The notes under the pieces: generated by a model
What the model was told of the DNA's origin: nothing
Databases searched by the model: none
The model's input: only the letters and a program-made list of their open reading frames with translations
Source: Microvirga lupini
GTDB lineage: Bacteria > Pseudomonadota > Alphaproteobacteria > Rhizobiales > Beijerinckiaceae
Assembly (NCBI GenBank): GCA_000517005.1
Contig: KI912007.1
Coordinates: 164,655-206,163, forward strand
Reading direction: 5' to 3'
DNA: 41,509 nt
Part shown: piece after piece, positions 6,617-13,335 of the stretch
How the letters are laid out: each line of letters begins with the position of its first letter
How positions within the stretch are numbered: the first letter of the stretch is position 1
Made by a program: the position numbers and the translations under genes

Positions 6617-8760
6617 TCATGCAGCCTGTTGCGTTTGATCGGCATTGGCTATGGGCAGGTCGAAGGTAAACAGAGATCCAGCCGCCTCATAGCTCTCAAC
6701 CTGAATGTCACCCCCATGCAAGTGCATGATCCTTTGGGCGAAATTCAATCCAATTCCCGTACCGGCAATACCCGATGCCGTGCGCGCTCGGTAGAATCGA
6801 TCAAAGATCTTCGGCAATTCATCCGCAGGAATTCCGATGCCCCAGTCACGGACGGAGCAGAAGGCGCGGGATCCATCCATCCATATCTTGATCTCGACGA
6901 CCGGTGTGTCGCCAGAATACTTGATGGCGTTTGACAGGAGATTGACGACAACCTGCTCAATGAGCATGCCGTCACAATAGACCCTGACGGGGATATCCGG
7001 GACATTGAAGCGGATATCGGCCTGAGAGCTGACCTCGCGCTGCCGCTCGCAGATATCCATGACCAGCTCGATCAGATTGTAGGAGGCCGGGTTGACCTCG
7101 ATCGTCCCGGCATCGAGTTTAGCCGCGTTCAGCACGCTCTCCACAAGGCGGGTCAATCGGGTGCCGGCGTTTCGGATCTTCTGGACGCGCGTGACAGGTT
7201 CGTCCTGCGTCAACTCCGCACCGCGGCGCAGAATGCGCTGAGCGCTGGAATCCAGTATGGCGAGAGGGGTCCGGAACTGGTGAGAGACCATGGACACGAA
7301 GTTCCGATAGGCGTTCGAGGTCTCGCGTTCGCGATCGAGGGCCGATTCAAGTGCCTTCGCAACCTGCTTGTATCCGGAGATATCCGTCAGACGCACGAAG
7401 ATCGTCGCCCCATCGGCTTTCGTTAGGGAAAGACGGGTCCAGGTATCCTTCTTGACCAGAAGATCCAGCTCGATTTCCTCGAAAGGAGACTGCGCATTCA
7501 CAAGCCGCGGATCGGCGCCCTCGCACATGGCGAAGCACCGCAGAAAGTTGGCGAGGTTCATCTCCTCCTGACACCACAAGGACACGGGAGCGGAAGCCCA
7601 GATCTGCTCATTGGCGAAGAGAAGCTTTCCTGTCCAATCGAAAGCCGCGAAACCTTCCGATGCAGATTTGATCGCCGCGATCAGGCGGCGTTCGGCTTGA
7701 CGCAGGGCTGCCGTCCGCTGGAGCACTTTGATTTCAAGATCGAAATTCTGGCGCTCCGCTTGCTTGCGAGCCAGCCACTGCTCGGTCACGTCACGCATGA
7801 AAGCGATGCCGAGCTTGCGTTCGGCCATATAGACCGGGAAGCAGTTGATCTCCAGGCATCGCTCCTGCCCGTCGGACGAGGTTGACTCGTTTTCGAAGAT
7901 CGAACTCATTCCTTCCGTCGCCCGGACGAGCGAGTTGATCACATCTTCCTGCGCGAAAATCGGATCGAGATCCTGCATGTGCTGCCCGACAGCCTGATCG
8001 AGCTTGATATTCAGCAGATCTTCCATGCCCGGATTCCAGAGCAGGTATCGAAGCTGGGCATCGAACATGACGATGCCCTGATCGCTGATATTGTTGATGA
8101 CCAGATCGGAGAGTTCCTGCTCTTGCTTCAAAAGCTGCTTGGCTTGGGTCGTCTCATGCATGCCCTTCAACAGGCGGATGATCAGAAATGCCGCGCTCAA
8201 GATAATCCCTGTGATAAAGATGAAGCTTTGAAAAACCACTTCCAAATAATTGGAACGCTTGGCGGCAGCCTGGTCGCGCCCCAATGCCAGAATCTTGTTC
8301 GCGGCATCTCGAAGCGTGTAGGAGAGATCCCGTATCTGCAGCCCAAGCAGGTCGGCACTTTGCAGATCCACGCCCCTTGAAGAAGAGGTTCCGCAATCGT
8401 CAATTGCAGATAGGCGTGCTTCAAATCCGCCAAGAGGCCGACTGTTTCCAAAGCCTGACTTTGAGGCCTATCCACGAGAACAGCGAGTCTGCTGAGAAGG
8501 ATCGATGTTCGAAAACCCGGGCCCTGGTCTTTTGTCGTAGAACCTTCGTTCGGGGTCTTGCGCGCCAAAGTCTCGGCCAGGATGGCAGCTTCAAACTGCG
8601 TCCGGGTCACAAGCCAGAGGTTGGTATACAGACCATCTGTGCGGAGGTCGCGCTCGACATCAACCAGCCGCACCACTGTAAAGCCTAGACAGACAACAAG
8701 GCTTACAATCGCAATCACCGTAACCAGAGCAGTCTTACAACTGTTGATTCTGACCTTCAT
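6617..8760 (-). pseudogene. Membrane sensor histidine kinase, frameshifted near residue 129
   Basis: Two frames together encode one kinase of about 714 residues. The N-terminal part starts at ATG 8760 and has a transmembrane helix (about 10-32) and a sensor region reading to ...IAEPLLQG. The rest (8371 to 6617, 584 codons) contains a second transmembrane helix (fragment residues about 46-67) and two PAS domains (about 85-200 and 230-335). The HisKA box is SHQFRTPL with H364; the ATPase boxes are NLLSNAIKYS, DWGIGIP and GTGIGLNFA. The reading frame switches at the C4 run 8373-8376 (G4 on the coding strand); one extra G would join them exactly. The first frame otherwise continues into unrelated sequence to 8197. 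GTG 8371 could start a separate kinase fragment. Causes could be true decay, phase variation, -1 frameshifting or a sequencing error. Confidence 0.85.
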
Positions 8761-8789
8761 GGTTATTCCACGTGGAGGCTGTTCAACTG

Positions 8790-9269
8790 TCAAACCCATC
8801 GGGCATAATACGTCACATCGTGCAGAACCTCGTGAGCGTCTCGTGGATAAGCGATCCACAAAGGCCCTTTGTCGCGCATCGTCAGAACCCGCCCCTCGAC
8901 TTTCATTGCGAGAAGCGGCTCGAACTTGAGATCTTCCAATGGGATGGCGATCTCATAGTCGTTGAGAGCGGATGCTTTCATGACCTTTCCATTGGCACCG
9001 ACCCGGTCAAGGATGGCGCGCAAGGGCACTCCCTCGAAATGCTGAGGCGCCTCTGATACCTCTGATCCTGTTATGAACGATGCTGTGCCAAGCCCCTCCA
9101 ACATCTCCCTGTCGAACTCCGCTCGACCTGAAGCGTTCATTTGCTCAATGTTTCCGGACACGGTCAGCAAGACCATTCCCTTGGTAGGCGGCAATGGCTC
9201 GGCGGCCCGGGAAGGTGCCCAACCCCTGAGAAGAGTCATCACGGCTAGAAGTAACGCGAGGCGCGGCAT
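8790..9269 (-). CDS. Periplasmic molybdopterin-oxidoreductase-like (SUOX-fold) protein
   Basis: A 159-residue exported protein with a signal peptide (about 1-22, ending SRAAE). The mature part has the features of small proteins annotated as molybdopterin-dependent oxidoreductase domains: LLTVSGNIEQ near the N-terminus, FEGVPLRAILDRVGANG (the typical WxGVPLxxLLxxAG region), then VMKASALNDYEIAIPLED and LAMKVEGRVLTMRDKGPLWIAYP. The usual cofactor-binding cysteine of sulfite-oxidase folds is not seen, so it may be a non-catalytic binding module. It is the first gene of an operon with the sensor kinase (29 bp downstream) and response regulator, which suggests it supplies or senses the periplasmic signal. 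A TATAAT -10 element lies at 9290-9295 on the minus strand. Confidence 0.75.
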   Translation of the reverse strand: MPRLALLLAVMTLLRGWAPSRAAEPLPPTKGMVLLTVSGNIEQMNASGRAEFDREMLEGLGTASFITGSEVSEAPQHFEGVPLRAILDRVGANGKVMKASALNDYEIAIPLEDLKFEPLLAMKVEGRVLTMRDKGPLWIAYPRDAHEVLHDVTYYARWV

Positions 9270-9681
9270 AAGCTCCCAGGTCCAGAGAGATTATAATAGA
9301 ACACACACATCAGTCTCGATTTGTTGCGAAAAATCCAGTGCCGAGCTTGAGAAAGAATAGCCTTCTCCCCTTGAGTTGCCTCCTTGGGCGATAAGCAACC
9401 TCATGTGAATATATATCTGCGATTTAAATGATAGTCATATTTTAGATAATATTGTTCCTTAACTACAAACAATAAGCTTCATAAATTTTAAATAGCTAAT
9501 GATTTTTTACATCTCACCTCCCCCTCATCTGATATCTAAGAATAAACTGCAAATACTTCTCCAATGATCAGCTTCATAACTTGCGCAGGATCGGGATTGT
9601 GCGAGCTTGGCCTCTGGCGCTATATTTCGGCCGACTTTCAGCAGGCCCGCTGCCAGAGTTCTCGCAAACGAGGAGATTGAT
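9270..9681. other. AT-rich divergent intergenic region
   Basis: This 412-bp gap separates the oxidoreductase/two-component operon from the divergent BA14K gene. Much of 9400-9550 is strikingly AT-rich for this genome, with runs such as ATATATAT, TTTTAAAT and GATTTTTTAC. On the minus strand TATAAT (9290-9295) is a good -10 for the oxidoreductase operon, although no clear -35 stands 17 bp away. I see no ORF, tRNA or stable hairpin. It probably holds both promoters and possibly nucleoid-protein sites. Confidence 0.5.
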
Positions 9682-10092
9682 ATGCGCAAATTCGTAATGG
9701 CCCTGGTTGGGGCAGCAGTGCTCGTGTCGGCATTGCCCGCTAGCGCCACCCCTCTCCAGAATCGCCCTCTGCCTCAGATCGACAAAGCCTATCCGAACGA
9801 GAGCTACGCTCAGTATTATCGCCGCGGATACCGCCCCTATTACTACCGTGACCGGTACTACTATCGCCGTGACAATGGCGCGGCCGTCGCCGCCGGCGTT
9901 GCAGGTCTTGCGGCGGGTGCGCTGATTGCCGGCGCAATCGCCAACCAGGCCCAACCTGCCGTCCCCGCGCCTCCGGGCACAGTCGATCCGCAGGTCGCAG
10001 CCTATTGCGCCCGCAAATACCGCTCCTACGACCCGGCAACAGGAACCTTCCTGGCGACGAACGGAATGCGCTACGTTTGCACCTATCCGTAA
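9682..10092 (+). CDS. BA14K-family secreted protein
   Basis: A 136-residue exported protein. A Sec signal peptide (about 1-22, ending ASA) is followed by a Tyr/Arg-rich stretch (YYRRGYRPYYYRDRYYYRR), a Gly/Ala helix (AAGVAGLAAGALIAGAIA) and the C-terminal BA14K signature, VAAYCARKYRSYDPATGTF followed by the G-x-R-Y-V-C end. The family was first described as a Brucella immunoreactive protein; lectin-like activity has been reported for it, and members are widespread in Rhizobiales. The start at ATG 9682 is set by GAGGAG 6 nt upstream and by the signal peptide. A strong terminator follows at 10117-10153. Confidence 0.85.
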   Translation: MRKFVMALVGAAVLVSALPASATPLQNRPLPQIDKAYPNESYAQYYRRGYRPYYYRDRYYYRRDNGAAVAAGVAGLAAGALIAGAIANQAQPAVPAPPGTVDPQVAAYCARKYRSYDPATGTFLATNGMRYVCTYP

Positions 10093-10116
10093 GCTCTGCG
10101 GTTTCGCAATTTCTCG

Positions 10117-10153
10117 GCCCTGTCGCAGACCTGCGGCAGGGCATTTGTTTTTG
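10117..10153 (+). terminator. Terminator of the BA14K gene
   Basis: GCCCTGTCGCA (10117-10127) pairs with TGCGGCAGGGC (10132-10142), with one G-U pair and a 4-nt loop, followed by ATTTGTTTTTG. Confidence 0.85.
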
Positions 10154-10205
10154 CATTTCGCCCTGGAGCGAGAGCCGAGGCTTTACCTTGTCGGCCCCGG
10201 CTTAA

Positions 10206-10252
10206 AGCATCGGACCAAAAGTGGATTCCACTTTTTCGATCCATCCGATGCT
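10206..10252. repeat. Rhizobiales-type intergenic palindrome 1
   Basis: Outer arms AGCATCGGA (10206-10214) and TCCGATGCT (10244-10252) are perfect complements. Inside, AAAAGTGGA (10217-10225) pairs with TCCACTTTT (10227-10235). The GCATCGGACC-AAAAGTGGA core is one I recall as frequent between genes in Rhizobiales. It lies 15 bp before a second palindrome. Confidence 0.65.
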
Positions 10253-10266
10253 CATTCTCTTTGCCT

Positions 10267-10315
10267 GCGCATCGTTTTGTGTGGGAAACCGGGTCCACTT
10301 TTCCGCACAATGCGC
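10267..10315. repeat. Rhizobiales-type intergenic palindrome 2
   Basis: GCGCAT (10267-10272) and ATGCGC (10310-10315) frame a partly self-complementary interior with GTGTGGGAAACCGGGTCC then ACTTTTCCGCACA. It shares the AAAAGTGGA-type core (here on the opposite strand) with the neighbouring palindrome, so the two look like members of one repeat family in tandem. Confidence 0.55.
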
Positions 10316-10378
10316 TAGAACAGGTAAGGCAATCTCCTCCCCACCCAGACATTCTCAGAAAGGCTCAGGACCGGCTCA

Positions 10379-10654
10379 ATGGCTCAAGATTCTGACAGCA
10401 TCGGCACCGTCGTTCCTCCCAATGAGGCAGCCATTCTGACCTCCGGCAACATGACAGAGCTGGAGCTGGTTCTTCCGGATCTGGGCGGCGAGGATCTGCC
10501 GGAGATCGCGATCTTTCTCGTAGCCTGCGCCATGCGCTTTCACAGCGATCCCGATTTCGTGCAGGAACAACTGGAATGGCTCGTCAGAGCGCACGATGCC
10601 GAAGTCGATGAGGGCCTGCGCCCCGATCAGCTGAATTCGGCCAACGACGACTGA
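10379..10654 (+). CDS. Hypothetical acidic protein
   Basis: A 91-residue, strongly acidic cytosolic protein with no signal peptide or membrane segment. The N-terminus is polar; the middle (ELELVLPDLGGEDLPEIAIFLVACAMRFHSD) looks like a helical hydrophobic core, and the tail is rich in D and E. I do not recognise a family. ATG 10379 has CAGGA 8 nt upstream. It follows two intergenic palindromes and is convergent with the L,D-transpeptidase gene, leaving only 26 bp between stops. Confidence 0.6.
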   Translation: MAQDSDSIGTVVPPNEAAILTSGNMTELELVLPDLGGEDLPEIAIFLVACAMRFHSDPDFVQEQLEWLVRAHDAEVDEGLRPDQLNSANDD

Positions 10655-10680
10655 CCCGACGGGCTTGGAGGACGCTGGCT

Positions 10681-11667
10681 CTAATCGATGAATTCGACCG
10701 GCATCCCCTTCTCGACCATTTTCGACAACTCCTCGACGTCCCAGTTTGTCAGCCTCACGCAACCCTGAGAATGGGCCTTGCCGACCTTCTCGGGCTCGGG
10801 CGTCCCGTGGATGCCGAAGGACTCGACGGAGAGGTCGATCCAGGTACTCCCGACCGGGTTGTTCGGGCCGGGCTTGATCTCGAACTTCTCCTTGGCCTTC
10901 ACACCCTTGAAGGCGTAATCCGGGTTGTAGGTATAGTTCGGGTTCGGTGCCACGGCGCGTACCTTGTGCAATCCGCTGGGAGCGGGTTTCTCCTCGCTGC
11001 CGATGAAGGCCGGATAAACCGCAATCACAGCCCCGTCCTTATCAAGAACGCGAAGGATGTGCTCGCTTTTGACGATCTCAATCTTGGCGGCCTTTTGCAG
11101 TTTCTCGGGAGCGGGCTTTGCCTCGACATTGGCGACAACGACGGATGTGCCCGACCTGTCGAAAACCTTGCCGGAATTCAGGGCCTTGAGCAGATCCACA
11201 TCCATGTGAAATTTCTCGGCCAGGAGCTCCTCCGGGCTCGAATAGCCGAGCCGATCGAGAGCGGCCTGATCTTCCAGCTTGTCGGGGGTCGTAACGAAGG
11301 GACCTTTCACGTCTTCGTCCTGGATCGTGTATTCGATCAAGGCCGGCTCCGATGATGTTTCATTGAGCTTGGTCCAGAATTCTTCATCGATGGCTCCGTC
11401 CGGTTTGAGGCCGCGCGCCCTCTCGAAAGCCTCGATCGCATTCCGAAGGTTCTCGCCGTCATGCCCATCGATGACGCCGGGCGAGAAGCGTGCCCGGTCG
11501 AGCAGAACCTGTGTCTTGACGAGAGCCGGATCGATTTCCTTGTCTTTGCCGCCCTTGGCCGACCACTCGGCCTTGTTCACGGCTTCCAGGTTCAAATCCT
11601 CGGGCGCAGCCAGAGCTGAATTCAGAAGCCCGACGCTGACAAGGGCAACATACGCAACAAACTTCAT
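10681..11667 (-). CDS. L,D-transpeptidase with N-terminal peptidoglycan-binding domain
   Basis: A 328-residue periplasmic enzyme that cross-links peptidoglycan (3-3 links) or attaches proteins to it. A signal peptide (about 1-20) is followed by a PG_binding_1-like helical repeat (about 43-90, with GVIDGHDGENLRNAIEAFERARGL). A C-terminal YkuD domain contains GIHGTPEPEKVGKAHSQGCVRL with catalytic C303. ATG 11667 is chosen because the signal peptide begins there and GGAG lies upstream; a longer upstream reading would overlap the extensin gene. It lies 64 bp downstream of the extensin-family gene on the same strand, so the two may be co-transcribed as envelope functions. Confidence 0.92.
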   Translation of the reverse strand: MKFVAYVALVSVGLLNSALAAPEDLNLEAVNKAEWSAKGGKDKEIDPALVKTQVLLDRARFSPGVIDGHDGENLRNAIEAFERARGLKPDGAIDEEFWTKLNETSSEPALIEYTIQDEDVKGPFVTTPDKLEDQAALDRLGYSSPEELLAEKFHMDVDLLKALNSGKVFDRSGTSVVVANVEAKPAPEKLQKAAKIEIVKSEHILRVLDKDGAVIAVYPAFIGSEEKPAPSGLHKVRAVAPNPNYTYNPDYAFKGVKAKEKFEIKPGPNNPVGSTWIDLSVESFGIHGTPEPEKVGKAHSQGCVRLTNWDVEELSKMVEKGMPVEFID

Positions 11668-11731
11668 GGAAAACTCCGCCGGCAATATCGTGGACAGACA
11701 AAGCCCTGGCTGCGTCTCTGTTCCCTTGGAT

Positions 11732-12505
11732 CTATTGACAAATCCGGTAATCGCCCTTGCGCTGACGCAGGTCGAGGTGGAGGTGGTCGCCGTGGGCCGC
11801 ATCCGATCCCGGACCGAGCACCGTGTTGAAGATCGGACAGGCCGCCTTTCGGATCGTCGCCTGAAATGTCGCTTCGGGAGAATCGCCCGTATGGCTACCG
11901 ATGATCAGCGGAGACCGTTTGGCGAATTCAAACCCCATGACATCGAGGCCGTTGCCGAAAGCGTGCTCGCTGAGCTTTTCTCCATTGCGCTGATCGCGGC
12001 ACTGGTAGGATGTCCCGATCAGAAGTTTCGTCGGAGCGCTCTGGAACTGGCGCTCGGCTTCAGGAACGACCGCTTCGCCTATCCAGCGCGCGATGCTCTC
12101 GGCCATGGGGCAACCCATCAGCGATGCCGGTACGACCGTGATGCCATTAGGAAGCGCGGAAACGAGAACCGGGTTCTCGATCCCGCAGCTGTTCTCCTTC
12201 ACCGGCGGGCGGCTCTCGAAGCGCAACCCGCGCTGTGTGAGACGCTGGAGACAATCCTTGGCATCGCTGCCTAATTCGGCCTTTTGGTCGAGAGGGGTCT
12301 CGTTCCGCGGCACCTTTTCCGCCCTCCGCTCCGTCTGCGGCTCAGCCACGCGATCCGGCCTCGGCGGAGGCAACGGCTCAGCCGGACGCACCGGTCTGGG
12401 CGGCGGCAGTGGCGGTATGGCGTCCTGAGCCAATGCGGCAGAAGCGAGCATCATCCCTCCGACGATGCTTCCTAGCTGTCCCGCCATGCCGCGTCGAAGA
12501 CCCAT
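11732..12505 (-). CDS. Extensin-like C-terminal domain protein (secreted)
   Basis: A 257-residue exported protein. A signal peptide (about 1-27, ending ALAQ) is followed by a Pro/Arg-rich linker with PPLPPPRPVRP-type repeats (about 28-65). The extensin-like C-terminal family domain contains LMGCPMAESIARW, SYQCRDQRNGEKLSEHAFGNG-LDVMGFE and AHGDHLHLDL. The conserved SEHAxGNAxD and HxxHxHxD motifs recall the zinc site of M15-type D-Ala peptidases, so cell-wall hydrolysis is plausible but unproven. I chose ATG 12505, which has GGGA 6 nt upstream; ATG 12547 lacks a ribosome site. It lies upstream of the L,D-transpeptidase gene on the same strand. Confidence 0.85.
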   Translation of the reverse strand: MGLRRGMAGQLGSIVGGMMLASAALAQDAIPPLPPPRPVRPAEPLPPPRPDRVAEPQTERRAEKVPRNETPLDQKAELGSDAKDCLQRLTQRGLRFESRPPVKENSCGIENPVLVSALPNGITVVPASLMGCPMAESIARWIGEAVVPEAERQFQSAPTKLLIGTSYQCRDQRNGEKLSEHAFGNGLDVMGFEFAKRSPLIIGSHTGDSPEATFQATIRKAACPIFNTVLGPGSDAAHGDHLHLDLRQRKGDYRICQ

Positions 12506-12636
12506 GCCGTGTCCCGTTCTCAAGCTCGCCCTGTCTATAACCCTCATGCGCCAAGGTTCAGTTCCATCTCAGTCTTCTGAGTGCCTTGCTCTCAGGGCCG
12601 GACGCTCCAAAATCGATAGATCAGAGGAGGACCGTC

Positions 12637-13158
12637 ATGAGGACATTTCCGATGACGGATATCGGTTCCGACAAGAGCTTGTCGCTGGTCTCGACGCTGA
12701 ACCAGGAGCATGAGAGCCCCTGCACGAAGCGCGTCGTGGAACTGGTGGAACGCGTTGCCAAGCTTCGAGCCGAGCTTCAAGAAGCCGAAGCGGAATTGGA
12801 GTTCGAAAGGACGCGCATGCCGATCGCCGGCGACTTCGTCCGTTGTCCTCTGACGCACTTCTTCGGGCGAGTCACCAAGGTCACGCCTCGTCCTAAGGGG
12901 AGGCCGTGGATCGAAATCGTGCCCTATCTCGGCCCGAACCTTCCCGGCCACTCGTCCATGGATCTGTTCGACAGCTGGGAGCTGATCGATCCACCCTCGG
13001 ACACTGCCGAGGCGGGCACCGAGGGATCCATGAAGTTGCCCTCCATCGCCCCCTTCATGCCCGCAACCGGCGCCCTGCCCGGATCGCGTTCCGACGAGGA
13101 TGAGATGGAAGCGTCGTTCAGGCAGCTATGGGCGCCGTCGAACCGGATCTCGTCCTAG
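12637..13158 (+). CDS. Hypothetical protein with a coiled-coil segment
   Basis: A 173-residue protein with no signal peptide. Residues about 30-60 form a heptad-like coiled coil (KRVVELVERVAKLRAELQEAEAEL). It is followed by a compact, beta-looking region (FVRCPLTHFFGRVTKVTPRPKGRPWIEIVPYLGPNLPG) that might be a small OB- or SH3-like fold, and a low-complexity acidic tail. I recognise no family. ATG 12637 is certain as a start, with AGAGGAGG 6 nt upstream. It runs in the same direction as the CDC48-type ATPase gene 177 bp downstream and could be its operon partner or adaptor; that is inference only. Confidence 0.65.
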   Translation: MRTFPMTDIGSDKSLSLVSTLNQEHESPCTKRVVELVERVAKLRAELQEAEAELEFERTRMPIAGDFVRCPLTHFFGRVTKVTPRPKGRPWIEIVPYLGPNLPGHSSMDLFDSWELIDPPSDTAEAGTEGSMKLPSIAPFMPATGALPGSRSDEDEMEASFRQLWAPSNRISS

Positions 13159-13335
13159 CGTTCACCTGCCAGCTCCTCACCTGCAACATTTCCCGGCATG
13201 TGGCGTTGGCCCTGCGGTTTCGCCGCTTGCAGCCTGCGAGGCCTTCAACGCGTGGCACACGGGAAGCCTGAGCCTTAGAGCCCTTCCCCTCACCTGCCAT
13301 CGCATCAAGAACGCTCGAACGATGGGAAGACAGCA

